Below, one piece after another: positions 26,976-35,502 of a stretch of 64,000 nucleotides of DNA. The DNA lies in assembly GCA_963837635.1 (NCBI GenBank), contig CAWINY010000003.1:124001-188000 (forward strand). The letters are read 5' to 3'. The notes under the pieces were generated by a model, which saw nothing but the letters and a program-made list of their open reading frames with translations, did not search any database and was not told the DNA's origin. Origin of the DNA: CAWINY01 sp963837635. Its GTDB lineage: Bacteria > Acidobacteriota > Terriglobia > Terriglobales > Acidobacteriaceae. The position numbers were made by a program, and so were the translations under genes. Each line of letters begins with the position of its first letter. Position 1 is the stretch's first letter.

Positions 26976-27116
26976 GGCAGGCCACCAGCAGTAAGGCGGA
27001 ACGGTGGGTGGGCAGACCGATTGACTGCCGACGGGGCGTTGCGACAAAGTGGCATCGGGACCGTAGCGCGCCAAGGTTGAGTGAAATAGGAACTGAAGAC
27101 TCAGCGGGAGAAGAGC

Positions 27117-27482
27117 ATGGCCAAGATTGCAATCCTTTACTGCAAACGGATCAAGGATCATTCCTGCGTCGCCTGCATGAACTGCTATCAGGGCATCCGG
27201 GAAAAGAACGGCGAATTCGCCCAGCACGAGGAAATCGATCTGTGCGCGATGACCGATTGCGGCGATTGCCCCGGCCTGGTGGTGCCACGGGTGAAGCTGC
27301 TGACCGAAGTCGCCAAGAGCAAAGGCCGGGATATTGAGGTCGTCCACTTGGGAACCTGCGTCAAGGCCGCCATGGAGACCGCCAACTGTCCCATCGATTT
27401 TGACTCGGTGAAAGCCATTCTGGAAAAGAAATTCGGGGTGAAGGTCGTGCTGGGAACCTATTCGCCAGCCAAAGCCAACTGA
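27117..27482 (+). CDS. CGGC-domain cysteine-rich protein
   Basis: 121 residues with cysteines in CVACMNC (17-23), ALCAMTDCGDCPG (41-53) and LGTCVKAAMETANCP (98-112), fitting the CGGC domain, a putative metal-binding fold of unknown function found in anaerobes and soil bacteria. GGGAGAAGAGC is a good ribosome binding site. Cytosolic; nothing in the neighbourhood specifies a partner. It is followed by tandem hairpins. Confidence 0.8.
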   Translation: MAKIAILYCKRIKDHSCVACMNCYQGIREKNGEFAQHEEIDLCAMTDCGDCPGLVVPRVKLLTEVAKSKGRDIEVVHLGTCVKAAMETANCPIDFDSVKAILEKKFGVKVVLGTYSPAKAN

Positions 27483-27496
27483 TTCGCAAGCGCCGG

Positions 27497-27552
27497 GGCC
27501 CTAAAACGCGTCGCGCGTTTTGGGGCCGAAAGCCCACGGAAAAGGTGGGCTT
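27497..27552. terminator. Tandem strong hairpins after the CGGC gene
   Basis: GGCCCTAAAACGCG / CGCGTTTTGGGGCC around a three-base loop (27497-27527), then GCCCAC / GTGGGC (27532-27551). There is no long T-tract, so either a terminator of weak canonical form or another repeat element. It separates the CGGC gene from the repeat protein. Confidence 0.45.
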
Positions 27553-27657
27553 GTGCCTCGACCTTAGCTGTTACCGAGATCGGCAGATTGCGTTGCGCGC
27601 TTGAGCGGAATACGTCTAACTTTCAATTCTCCGTCCCCGCCAACAGAGCCGGGCACG

Positions 27658-28455
27658 ATGCCCGCGCCGCTGAACCCTCGTAAGCCTGAAGCTCCGTCCA
27701 GCGCGGCGTTGGAAACAATCAAGCTGCTCGACGCCACGCTCTTGCAGAGTGCAGTCGTAGAGTTGAGTCGCGCTGCGCAGGACGGAACCAAACCGGACGA
27801 ACTGAAACACCTTCTCCAAGAATTTGAAGCCACATTGACGGATAGCCAGCGGCAGCTACTGGCGAGTGGGGGACTGTCCGCGGTCAAGCTGCTCGACGCC
27901 ACACTCTTGCAGAGTGCCGTTGTAGAGTTGAGTCGCGCTGCGCAGAACGGCACCAAACCGGACGAGCTGAAACGCCTTCTCCAAGAATTTGAAGCCACAT
28001 TGACGGATAGCCAGCGGCAGCTACTGGCGAGGGGAGGACTGTCCGCGGTCAAACTGCTCGACGCCACGCTCTTGCAGAGTGCCGTTGTAGAGTTGAGTCG
28101 CGCTGCGCCGAACGGAATCAAACCGGACGACCTGAAACTTCTCCACCAAGAATTCGAAGCCACATTGACGGATAGCCAGCGGCAGCTACTAGCGAGTGGA
28201 GGACTGTCCGCAGAGTGGTTAACTCCCGGGCAGATTGAAATCCTAAGAAAGATGGAGCCGTACCTGCAGGAACTGACGCCGGAGCAAATCAGCTTGCTCG
28301 GGCTGCAAGACCAAGTACGCGAAGCTCAGGAAAGATCCAGACGGCAGCATGAGGCAGGACAGGGCGCTTCGAAGCAAGCAATCATGCCGTACGCAGTCGG
28401 CATTCTCCTTCTGGTTGTGATCGCGCTTATTTTGGTCATGCTCAGGGCCTGTTAG
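27658..28455 (+). CDS. Tail-anchored protein with three near-identical 55-residue repeats
   Basis: 265 residues. Three copies of a unit (KLLDATLLQSAVVELSRAAQ...) follow one another with an exact 165-base period from 27721 to 28215, then a divergent helical part (LTPGQIEILRKMEPYLQELT), a charged coiled-coil stretch and a C-terminal membrane helix (YAVGILLLVVIALILVML) with a short tail ending in Cys. Start uncertain: ATG 27658 or TTG 27601. The near-identity at the DNA level means recent duplication or conversion. I do not recognise the family; a membrane-anchored helical rod is a reasonable picture. Confidence 0.7.
   Translation: MPAPLNPRKPEAPSSAALETIKLLDATLLQSAVVELSRAAQDGTKPDELKHLLQEFEATLTDSQRQLLASGGLSAVKLLDATLLQSAVVELSRAAQNGTKPDELKRLLQEFEATLTDSQRQLLARGGLSAVKLLDATLLQSAVVELSRAAPNGIKPDDLKLLHQEFEATLTDSQRQLLASGGLSAEWLTPGQIEILRKMEPYLQELTPEQISLLGLQDQVREAQERSRRQHEAGQGASKQAIMPYAVGILLLVVIALILVMLRAC
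27721..28215 (+). repeat. In-gene tandem repeat, 3 x 165 bp
   Basis: Copies begin at 27721, 27886 and 28051, each starting AAGCTGCTCGACGCCAC or AAACTGCTCGACGCCAC. They differ at few positions, several of them synonymous. Copy number is likely to vary between strains. Confidence 0.9.
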
Positions 28456-28498
28456 GAAACCCTGAATAAGCACGGGGGCAAATAAAGCCGAGAACTTA

Positions 28499-28996
28499 TC
28501 AGAGTTTTCTTAATGTATGCTTGGATTCCGCCAACTGGCGAATGGCATCGCCCTCTAGGCGCATGGTGAGCCACTCGGACATCAGCCTGGCACCGACAGA
28601 ATGATAAAAGTCGATCGCCGACTGGTTCCAGTCGAGCACCTGCCACTGAAAACGCCCGCAGTTCTGGGCCACGGCGATTTGCGCCAGGTGCACGAACAGC
28701 GCCTTGCCAATGCCCTTGCCCCGATAGCGTGGCCGCACAAATAAATCTTCCAGATATAGCCCGGGGCGGCCGGTCCAAGTCGAGTAGTTGTAAAAGTACA
28801 GGGCAAAGCCGGCGGGTTCGCCGTTCCACTCCGCGATGACGCCGTGAAACCGGGGCTCGGGGCCGAAGCCGTCGCGCAGCAGGTCGTGCTCTGTGGCGAC
28901 TGCCGAGTGCGCTTCGTTCTCGTACTCGGCAAGCTCGCGGACGAACTGCAGGATCAGGGGAACGTCACACGCGGCAGCCGGGCGGATGTTGAGCAT
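28499..28996 (-). CDS. GNAT-family N-acetyltransferase
   Basis: 165 residues. The acetyl-CoA pyrophosphate loop is RPRYRGKGIGKALFVHLA, preceded by LYLEDLFV, and WNQSAIDFYHSVGA is the typical fourth motif; overall similarity is to the diamine/spermidine acetyltransferase-like branch. It acetylates a primary amine; the substrate is not deducible. Monocistronic on the minus strand. Confidence 0.87.
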   Translation of the reverse strand: MLNIRPAAACDVPLILQFVRELAEYENEAHSAVATEHDLLRDGFGPEPRFHGVIAEWNGEPAGFALYFYNYSTWTGRPGLYLEDLFVRPRYRGKGIGKALFVHLAQIAVAQNCGRFQWQVLDWNQSAIDFYHSVGARLMSEWLTMRLEGDAIRQLAESKHTLRKL

Positions 28997-29397
28997 GAGC
29001 TGGCATGATTATAGTTCCACCCCACTCAGCGCAACAGAACGTCTGGCCGGAACGCCGACGAGATGAAGGTGGTGCCCTAGCCCGATTTTGGCGAGGGTGG
29101 GGATTATTGTCAGCGTGGCCCTCCTTCCGAGCTCCTTCCTGATTGCCAGCCACCCACTCAAGCCAACACCGGGCGTGAGTAGGCCACCCGACCGAGATCA
29201 AGGGGGGGCAACGGCCACTGACCACTGACCACCAGCCACTGACCACTGCACTTGACGTATCGGAATGCGAAGGGTGAAACTCCTCTGTATTGCTTTTCAA
29301 TAAGCATTCTTAAGGTGCTCCGCTCCAGCCTGCTGGTGGCCATGGCGGGTAGTGGATCAGCGATGTCGAATGGTCCGATATTGGCTTGGAAAAAACT
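28997..29397. other. Intergenic region with CCACTGACC repeats
   Basis: About 400 bases. The stretch 29211-29252 is built of repeated CCACTGACCAC words, the complement of the words at 4369-4422. No gene recognised. Confidence 0.5.
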
Positions 29398-30039
29398 ATG
29401 TTGAAGAAGCGTTCATTCTCTTGCCGGTTGGCTATCGCGGTGCTGCTTGCCGCTTTGGTCGCGATTTTGGCCTCGTGCCATGGCTTCTTCACCAAACCGA
29501 TCTTGCAATCCATCAGCGTTAGCCCCAGCGGTGCCAGCATCGTCAAGAGCACCGGCACACAGCAGTTCACGGCGAGCGGCGTGAACGACGACGGCAGCAC
29601 CAGCAATGCGACCGTCACTTGGGCAATCACCGGTTGCGATAGCACCATCGACGCCAACGGTTTGGTGACCGCGGGTGCCACTGCTGGCACGTGCACCATT
29701 ACCGCCACCTTGACCTCGGACACCTCGAAAACCAAAACGGCCACACTGACGGTGACCGCTTCTGCCCTGCAATCGATTTCCGTGACGGCAACAACCCCGA
29801 ACCCTATTCCCAGTACAACCACAACCACCACCGATCAAATGAGCGCGACGGGCACCTACGCTGATGGAAGTACGGCAACGATCACGAACAGTGTCACCTG
29901 GACTTCCTCGGACACTGTCAACGCGCCCGTCAGCGCGTCGGGGCTTGTGACAATCAGTGCGAACGCTCCAGCCGAGACTGTCACAATCACCGCCACTTCC
30001 AGCGGCATTCCGGGAACGACGACAATCACGATACAGTAA
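29398..30039 (+). CDS. Lipoprotein with two bacterial Ig-like (BID2-type) domains
   Basis: 213 residues. Signal peptide with lipobox LASC (LVAILASCHG) gives a lipidated cysteine. Two Ig-like repeats follow: LQSISVSPSGASIVKSTGTQQF...TLTVTA (about 35-125) and LQSISVTATTPNPIPSTTTT...TTITIQ (about 126-213), very Thr/Ser rich. Such domains are found in surface adhesins and cell-wall proteins. Start ATG 29398 was chosen over the TTG at 29386. Probably surface exposed and monocistronic. Confidence 0.82.
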   Translation: MLKKRSFSCRLAIAVLLAALVAILASCHGFFTKPILQSISVSPSGASIVKSTGTQQFTASGVNDDGSTSNATVTWAITGCDSTIDANGLVTAGATAGTCTITATLTSDTSKTKTATLTVTASALQSISVTATTPNPIPSTTTTTTDQMSATGTYADGSTATITNSVTWTSSDTVNAPVSASGLVTISANAPAETVTITATSSGIPGTTTITIQ

Positions 30040-30057
30040 CCGGGATCTTCCGTGTTG

Positions 30058-30226
30058 CGGAGGCACTGGGAAGAACCCTTTACCGTAAAGGGCGCAGAGG
30101 TTGCTGAGAATGCGAGAAATCAGAATGGGCAATGACAAATCAGAAATCAGCAATCGCAAATCGGAAATTGAAGCTTCTTTCCTCTGCGTTCTTCCTCCGC
30201 AGCCCCAGCGTCCTCGGCGGTGAATA
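30058..30226. repeat. CGCAGAGG-family palindromic region
   Basis: AAAGGGCGCAGAGG at about 30086 is complementary in pattern to CCTCTGCGTTCTTCCTCCGC at 30181 and GTCCTCGGCGGTGA at 30210. Members of this family (TTCACCGCAGAGGGCGCAGAGG and its reverse, often paired with TTCGCGCCTTAGCGGCTTCGCG) also occur at 30987-31072, 31632-31837, 50116-50165, 52215-52293, 54652-54850 and 59391-59468. Confidence 0.7.
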
Positions 30227-30231
30227 AATTC

Positions 30232-30954
30232 ATGCGTGCTCTTGCGGTAATCCCTGCCCGGTTAGCTTCAACCCGCCTGCCGAACAAGCCGCTCCGCCTG
30301 ATCGCGGGCAAGCCCATGGTGATCCGAGTGTGCGAGGCGGCACGCGCCTCGAAGGCGCTGGATGCGGTGCTCGTCGCCACCGATTCCGACGAGATTGTCA
30401 AGCTCTGCCGCGAGCACGGCTTCGACGCCCGCATGACCTCCCCGGCGCACCGCAGCGGCACCGAGCGTGTTCAGGAGATTGCGCGGGCGATTGAGGCCGA
30501 CGTGTACCTCAACATCCAGGGCGACGAGCCCCTGACCCGCCCCGAGCACATCGACAGCCTGCTGGCGCTGATGTCCCGGCCGGAGGTTGAGGTCGGCACC
30601 CTGATGACCGCGTGCCGCGACACCGACATCACAAATCCGAACGCGGTGAAGGTGGTGACCGACTCATCCGGCCGCGCTCTCTACTTCTCGCGCGCCACCA
30701 TCCCGCATGACCGCGACCGCTCGGGAGCGGTGCGCTATTTCAAGCACCTTGGGTTTTATGGCTATCGCAGAGCGCAGTTGGACCGCTTTGTGTCCCTGCC
30801 TGAATCCACCCTGGAATGCGCCGAGCGGCTCGAGCAGCTGCGCTTCCTGGAGAACGGCGTCGCCATCCACGTGGCTGAGACGCCTTTCGATACTGTGGGC
30901 GTGGATACGGAAGAAGATGTCAGGCGAGTAGAGGCGCTGTTGCTGGCCGGGTGA
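30232..30954 (+). CDS. kdsB: 3-deoxy-manno-octulosonate (CMP-Kdo) cytidylyltransferase
   Basis: 240 residues. VIPARLASTRLPNKPLRLI is the CTP-binding signature, followed by ATDSDEIVKLCREHG, NIQGDEPLTRPEHI (metal-binding Asp) and HLGFYGYRRAQLDRF. It activates Kdo with CTP for lipid A core synthesis, so the organism has an LPS-type outer membrane. ATG 30232 starts right at the conserved core; the in-frame GTG at 30220 lies in a dispersed repeat. Confidence 0.95.
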   Translation: MRALAVIPARLASTRLPNKPLRLIAGKPMVIRVCEAARASKALDAVLVATDSDEIVKLCREHGFDARMTSPAHRSGTERVQEIARAIEADVYLNIQGDEPLTRPEHIDSLLALMSRPEVEVGTLMTACRDTDITNPNAVKVVTDSSGRALYFSRATIPHDRDRSGAVRYFKHLGFYGYRRAQLDRFVSLPESTLECAERLEQLRFLENGVAIHVAETPFDTVGVDTEEDVRRVEALLLAG

Positions 30955-30986
30955 TCTAGTTTCTCGCAGGTCAGAAAAAAATTCCA

Positions 30987-31072
30987 ACACGAAGGCGCGA
31001 AGACACGAAGAGGAATTTCGCAGGTGATTCCTTCGCGCCTTAGCGGCTTCGCGTTAGATTCTCTCCTTTAGC
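30987..31072. repeat. GAAGGCGCGAAGAC-family palindromic repeat
   Basis: AACACGAAGGCGCGAAGACACG on one side, TTCGCGCCTTAGCGGCTTCGCG on the other; lies between the convergent kdsB and DUF2393-like genes. Related copies occur at 31670-31795, 52215-52250 and 54690-54815. Confidence 0.75.
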
Positions 31073-31093
31073 GCAAAGTCCCGTAATCCTTCT

Positions 31094-31597
31094 CTACTGC
31101 AACTTGGTGCTGATCACCCGCAGCTCCGGGTAGCCCTGGTTCCAGTCGGCCGAGACGTGCTCGAAGGCAAAGCGGAAATTACGGGTCTGATTTGAAGTCA
31201 GCGGGACAGCCGCGCTGAGGGCAACATAGTCGGGCTGTCCGAGCTGCACCTGAGCCACCCGCAAGGGCTGGGTTTCTTTCTGCACGATTTCGCCCAACGA
31301 GTTGCGGAAGATGATCTCCACCTGCGCGCCCACCACGGTCTGGCGGCCGAGATTGCTGATCTTGCCCTCGACGTAGGTCACTTCGCCGCCAACGAAATTC
31401 GCGGCTTTGCTCAGGTGCAGGTCGGAGAACTGCAGATTGGAGGCATAGGGATCGAACCCCGGCTGCCGCGGCCCGCCGCTGCTCTTGCGATAGAGCACCC
31501 AAAGCGCCCCGATTACGACCGCAATCACCACGAACCCAACAACCAGGGGACGCCAGTTGCGCTCTTCCTCCGGTGCGGGTTGGTAAAGGGCACCCAT
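31094..31597 (-). CDS. Single-pass membrane protein, DUF2393/FxLYD-like
   Basis: 167 residues: short cytoplasmic N-terminus, one helix (PLVVGFVVIAVVIGALWVLY), and an extracytoplasmic beta-sandwich-like domain (FVGGEVTYVEGKISNLGRQTVVGAQVEIIFRN...) resembling DUF2393/FxLYD domains. The function of these is unknown. Monocistronic, between two dispersed repeats. Confidence 0.7.
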   Translation of the reverse strand: MGALYQPAPEEERNWRPLVVGFVVIAVVIGALWVLYRKSSGGPRQPGFDPYASNLQFSDLHLSKAANFVGGEVTYVEGKISNLGRQTVVGAQVEIIFRNSLGEIVQKETQPLRVAQVQLGQPDYVALSAAVPLTSNQTRNFRFAFEHVSADWNQGYPELRVISTKLQ

Positions 31598-31631
31598 GCG
31601 GCAGCCATTCTAGCATTCAGGTCCGAAAACC

Positions 31632-31837
31632 TTTCACCGCAGGACGCAGAGAGTACGGAGGAATTCTTCAACGCGAAGGCGCGAAGACGCTAAGGAAACG
31701 AACGAGAGTCTGCACCGGTTACGCCGATTCTGCTGAGAAACCGTGAGATTATAGCCCTGCATCTCGCCTTCGCGCCTTCGCGTTGAAGTTTTTCTCTGCG
31801 CTCTTCCTTTGCGCCTCTGCGTACTCGGCGGTGAAAC
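31632..31837. repeat. Long composite palindromic repeat (CGCAGAGG plus GAAGGCGCGAAG families)
   Basis: Opens TTTCACCGCAGGACGCAGAG and closes CTCTGCGTACTCGGCGGTGAAA, with an inner pair AACGCGAAGGCGCGAAGACG / CTTCGCGCCTTCGCGTTGAAG. The outer ends touch the stop codon region of the peptidase gene at 31841. Confidence 0.8.
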
Positions 31838-31840
31838 GCA

Positions 31841-33634
31841 TCATCGCCGGCGGCGTCTTCGCGACGAAACCCTGGCAAGGTGTTTTGAGCGTTTTGGCGG
31901 GGCACTGTCTTCGGCCACGTCCCTGCCCATGACTTCCACCGCGGTCACAAACTGCGGCGCGATGTCCGTGGGAATGCCTGTCAGGCGGACCAGCGCCTTC
32001 TTCACCTCGGGCCGGATCACGCCGAGCTTGGCCAGCATCTGTTTGGCCCCGGCGTAGTCGCCGGTGGCCTCCAAGGTCAGGAGATCATGCGTGAGGTCGC
32101 GCACCGCCGTCTTCATCTTCGGCAGGTTGACCGCGAATGTGCCGTCAGGCTGCGGCACGAATGCGCCCTTGTCCATGAAGTAGTTGAACTGCATCGCCAT
32201 GCCCTTGCCGTGGGCCTCGGCCGTGCCGAAGCGCAAGGTGCGAAACGACGAAGCCAGAAAGGTGACGTAGAGCTGGCGCTGGGCTGCCTCGTCGGTCGGG
32301 AGCAGATTGCCGAGTTTCATCTCCTGGGCGTGATCCATCATGAACTGCAGGGCAAACAGGCCGGTCACGTCGGCTTTGGCTTCTTCCAGCGGGCCGTAGG
32401 CTTCCTTCAGTTCCTCGCGCGGGGTAGTTTGCCGCCCCTTGATGGTGATCTGGTGCGGTCCCAAGCCATGCATAAGCTCGTGCGCCAGAATATGGGTGAA
32501 AAACATCTCGAAGCTGACGTCGGGCTGCTCCTTTTTGGCCAGGGTGCGCGCGGCGATAGGCAACAGCACCTGACGGAACTTGGCCTCCTGCACGTTCTTC
32601 AGCATCACGCGCTTGGAGCCCTTCTCCCGCACCACGCGTTCGTCGTTCGGCAGGTTGTAGGCCGCGGTCTGCACCGCCTGATTGCCTTCGCCGCCGCCAA
32701 TCAACTCGTTGACCACGCGGATCGGCGATTGCGTGCCCAGCTTGGGATTGCGATAGCGCGGCTCCTCGGGCAGATTGTTTTCGATCTCCTGCAAATGGCG
32801 CGAGAAGGCGCTCAGCTTGGCCGTCTCCTGATCGTCGCGAATATTGATGTAGGCCTCGAAGGCCGCCTTGTAATTGAACAGCTCGTCGGCATAGGTCTCA
32901 TAGGGCCCAATGGTGATGTCGAGCGGCGCGTCCAGGTCCATCCAGGCAATGTCGCTGTCGTAGTAATTGTTGGACAGGAACGCTTCGGCGCGCAGGTTCA
33001 GGAAGTGTTTCAGCGTGGCATTATCCGTGAGCGATGTGGCCTCCTTCAGCAGACCGGCGGCCTTGGTCAAGTCTTCGTGGTGCTCCTGGCTGTAAGGGAC
33101 TGCCATGAGCTTGCCTTTGGCGTCCCGCCGGATCACGGAAAAGAATCCCGTAGCCTCGGCTTTCTGCTCCGGCGGCAAGGTGCCGACCCAGGTTTCGAAC
33201 TGCTTCTTGGTCATGTCCTCCGGATAGAAATTCGCGCCCGGCAGCTTGCGTGCCGGGACGCCCGGCGCGAAGGATGTTTGGCCATCGAGTTCCGACCACG
33301 GACCTTTGTTGATCCAGAAATACTTGGCGCGCGCCTTGCCCAGCGGAGTCGCGTCCTTTTGCAGCCGGACCCAGGTGTCCGGATTGCCGCTCCAATATTG
33401 CTTCAGGAAAAGGCTGTCCATCACCTCTGCCGCTTCGATCAGCTTAACCAGGGCTTGGCGGTCACCCGAGGAGAGATGGCTGATGTCCGTCCGGTAGGGC
33501 GTGGGGGCAAAGCGGTCGATCATCGACTGCAGTTCCGGCAGGTCGGGAATCTTGGTTTCCACTTTGGGTTGATTTTGGGCCATACTGCCGGCCACCATGG
33601 CTGTCATCAGCGCAAGCACCAGCGCTCTGTTCAT
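31841..33634 (-). CDS. Secreted dipeptidyl-peptidase III (M49)-like zinc peptidase
   Basis: 597 residues from ATG 33634, with a signal peptide (RALVLALMTAMVAGSMAQ). Zinc motif HELMHGLGPH at 385-394 (His385, Glu386, His389) and EEAKAD at 417-422 supplying the third ligand. DPP III proper has a HExxxH motif; here the spacing is HExxH, as in the bacterial branch of the family. It would cleave dipeptides from oligopeptides in the periplasm. The C-terminus SSRRRRRR is an unusual arginine run encoded next to the palindromic repeat at 31632-31837 and may not be ancestral. Confidence 0.8.
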   Translation of the reverse strand: MNRALVLALMTAMVAGSMAQNQPKVETKIPDLPELQSMIDRFAPTPYRTDISHLSSGDRQALVKLIEAAEVMDSLFLKQYWSGNPDTWVRLQKDATPLGKARAKYFWINKGPWSELDGQTSFAPGVPARKLPGANFYPEDMTKKQFETWVGTLPPEQKAEATGFFSVIRRDAKGKLMAVPYSQEHHEDLTKAAGLLKEATSLTDNATLKHFLNLRAEAFLSNNYYDSDIAWMDLDAPLDITIGPYETYADELFNYKAAFEAYINIRDDQETAKLSAFSRHLQEIENNLPEEPRYRNPKLGTQSPIRVVNELIGGGEGNQAVQTAAYNLPNDERVVREKGSKRVMLKNVQEAKFRQVLLPIAARTLAKKEQPDVSFEMFFTHILAHELMHGLGPHQITIKGRQTTPREELKEAYGPLEEAKADVTGLFALQFMMDHAQEMKLGNLLPTDEAAQRQLYVTFLASSFRTLRFGTAEAHGKGMAMQFNYFMDKGAFVPQPDGTFAVNLPKMKTAVRDLTHDLLTLEATGDYAGAKQMLAKLGVIRPEVKKALVRLTGIPTDIAPQFVTAVEVMGRDVAEDSAPPKRSKHLARVSSRRRRRR

Positions 33635-33884
33635 CGACGCCTCGCAGCAAGAAGGAACAATATACATGAGAGGTCTGATGTCTGATATGAATGAGAACCC
33701 CGCACCTCGCGCCGCCCGGTCGCAAAAGCAGAACCAGCCCGGCGACCACCAGGTGAATGCGGGGAAACGTAGAACGGGGAACGAGGGGACGGTAAGCCCT
33801 GTTCATTGCTTTTCAGGTTCTCTCTGCGGGATAATCGGGTGTCTCTATACCGTGTGCCCCGGGGGCACGACTGCGTCGCGAATC

Positions 33885-34559
33885 GTGAACCTGCCAAATT
33901 CCATCACGCTGACCCGTATCTTCAGTGTTCCAATCCTGATCTGGATCCTGTCTAGCCGTCTGTTCGCCGGCCCCAACGGCGAACGGGAACTGCTGGCTTC
34001 GGGCGTGTTCATCCTGGCTTCGATCACCGATGGAATCGACGGTTATCTGGCCCGCAAACGCGGGCAGATCACCACCATGGGCATGCTGCTGGACCCGCTG
34101 GCGGACAAGCTGATGGTAGCCGCGGCGTTCATCACCTTGGTGCAATTCAACCCGCGAATCGTTCCCGCCTGGGTGGCGGTGATTGTCATCGGCCGCGAGT
34201 TCCTGGTCAGCGGCCTGCGCAGTATCGCGGCCAGCGAAGGCTTCACCATCGAGGCCAGCGACTTGGGCAAGCTCAAGATGGTGGTGCAGATCGTGGCCGT
34301 GATGGCGGCCATTCTCGATCACAGATGGGTGGAGTTGAATTTTTGGGGATTCATCCTAAGCCTGGACCTGATTGCCCGGATGGCGATCTGGTTTATGGTA
34401 CTCGTCTCGTCGGTCTCCGCGATCGACTATTTCGTGGCCTTCTGGTCCAAGATCGATAAGAGCAGCACGCGGCGGCGGCGGCGGCGCACGATCCTCAGCC
34501 GCCCCAAGAAATTTGGCGTGGCCCCCGCCCATATGCCCGCACCCCCGTCGGATAAGTGA
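33885..34559 (+). CDS. pgsA: CDP-diacylglycerol-glycerol-3-phosphate 3-phosphatidyltransferase
   Basis: 224 residues from GTG 33885. The CDP-alcohol phosphotransferase signature D-G-x2-A-R-x8-G-x3-D-x3-D is complete in DGIDGYLARKRGQITTMGML followed by LDPLADKL, with about five membrane helices. It makes phosphatidylglycerophosphate. The C-terminal tail is unusually basic (STRRRRRRTILSRPKK). The GTG start is chosen because VNLPNSITLTRI is the conserved N-terminus; the longer frame upstream overlaps the divergent peptidase gene. Confidence 0.92.
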   Translation: MNLPNSITLTRIFSVPILIWILSSRLFAGPNGERELLASGVFILASITDGIDGYLARKRGQITTMGMLLDPLADKLMVAAAFITLVQFNPRIVPAWVAVIVIGREFLVSGLRSIAASEGFTIEASDLGKLKMVVQIVAVMAAILDHRWVELNFWGFILSLDLIARMAIWFMVLVSSVSAIDYFVAFWSKIDKSSTRRRRRRTILSRPKKFGVAPAHMPAPPSDK

Positions 34560-34568
34560 GCGACTCCG

Positions 34569-35132
34569 ATGAGTTCCCCTGCGCACAGCAACGCCCCGGC
34601 TGAGTGGTCGCTGGAGGAACGTGCCCAACTGCTCCGGCTGGCCCACGACGCCATCGCTGCCGCCTTGGCGGACGATCCTGCCGACTGGATCGCACCCACT
34701 CCCCACCTGGGCGAAGTGCGCGGCGCCTTTACCACGCTCTATCTCGATGGCCATCTGCGTGGCTGCATCGGGTATCCGATTGGCATGTGCCCCTTATGGC
34801 GAACAGTTGCGGAAACCGCGGTTGCAGCCGCTTTCCAGGACCCGCGCTTTCATCCCGTGACGCGCGAAGAGGCGCCGCGACTGAAGATCGATATCAGCGT
34901 CCTGTCAGAACTGTTTCCGATTACGTCGGAGGAGGTCGTGGTCGGCCGACATGGCTTGCTGATAAGCCAGGGTAACCGTCGCGGCCTGCTCCTGCCGCAG
35001 GTCGCCACCGAGCAGCAATGGGATCGCGAGATGTTCCTGGCACACACCTGTATGAAGGCTGGCCTGCCGCCCGATGCCTGGAAGCACGGCGCCAGCTTGC
35101 ACGCCTTCACGGCCGAGGTCTTTGGGGAGTAG
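34569..35132 (+). CDS. AMMECR1-domain protein (AmmeMemoRadiSam system protein A type)
   Basis: 187 residues. GAFTTLYLDGHLRGCIGYPIG is the hallmark RGCIG motif, with PHLGEVRGAF before it, AAFQDPRFHPVT and ISVLSELFPIT after it, and GRRGLLLPQVATEQQWD at the end. The partner Memo and radical SAM genes are not in the window. Biochemical function is unknown. Ten bases after pgsA, so probably cotranscribed. Confidence 0.88.
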   Translation: MSSPAHSNAPAEWSLEERAQLLRLAHDAIAAALADDPADWIAPTPHLGEVRGAFTTLYLDGHLRGCIGYPIGMCPLWRTVAETAVAAAFQDPRFHPVTREEAPRLKIDISVLSELFPITSEEVVVGRHGLLISQGNRRGLLLPQVATEQQWDREMFLAHTCMKAGLPPDAWKHGASLHAFTAEVFGE

Positions 35133-35167
35133 TGCCGTTCTAGCCCATCGGTTCTGGAAATCACCTC

Positions 35168-35488
35168 TCAATCGGCGCGGGCAGAATCGTGCCCCAGACT
35201 GCTTTCGAGACTCGTCAGCCGCTCCTCAATCCGTCCCAATGAACTTTGCAGCTGATCCGGCTTCGGGGAACTGCAAAAGACAGGGTTGTTCACCCACCAA
35301 TCCATGCCCATCTCCCTTGCTTTATCCACGGAACAGATTACCAGTCGGAGCTGCAAGGATAAGAGTTCGATATCGACCAGCTTGATCTTGATATCGCCGG
35401 CAATCACCACTCCCTTATCGAGCACACGCTCCAGGACATCGGCCAGCGTACTCGTCTCTACGGCGTGGGTCATGGCATGTGATGGCAT
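35168..35488 (-). CDS. gvpJ: Gas vesicle GvpA/GvpJ-type structural protein, third paralogue
   Basis: 106 residues. TLADVLERVLDKGVVIAGDIKIKLVDIELLSLQLRLVICSVDKA is the conserved GvpA-family amphipathic core: helix, beta strands and a hydrophobic strand forming the rib of the vesicle shell. The extended C-terminal tail of charged helix is typical of GvpJ/GvpM/GvpS rather than of GvpA. Such minor shell proteins shape or cap the vesicle. AAGGA lies 8 bases before the ATG. It is the last gene of the minus-strand gvp arm, convergent with the AMMECR1 gene. Confidence 0.85.
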   Translation of the reverse strand: MPSHAMTHAVETSTLADVLERVLDKGVVIAGDIKIKLVDIELLSLQLRLVICSVDKAREMGMDWWVNNPVFCSSPKPDQLQSSLGRIEERLTSLESSLGHDSARAD

Positions 35489-35502
35489 AGGTTTTCCTTC
35501 GG

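Noticed and set aside
27721..28215. Possible CRISPR-like array because of regular 165-bp repeats
   Set aside because: Repeats are contiguous, without spacers, and are in one reading frame of a protein.
32087..33685. A 532-codon plus-strand frame
   Set aside because: Antisense to the M49-like peptidase; high-GC third positions keep it open.
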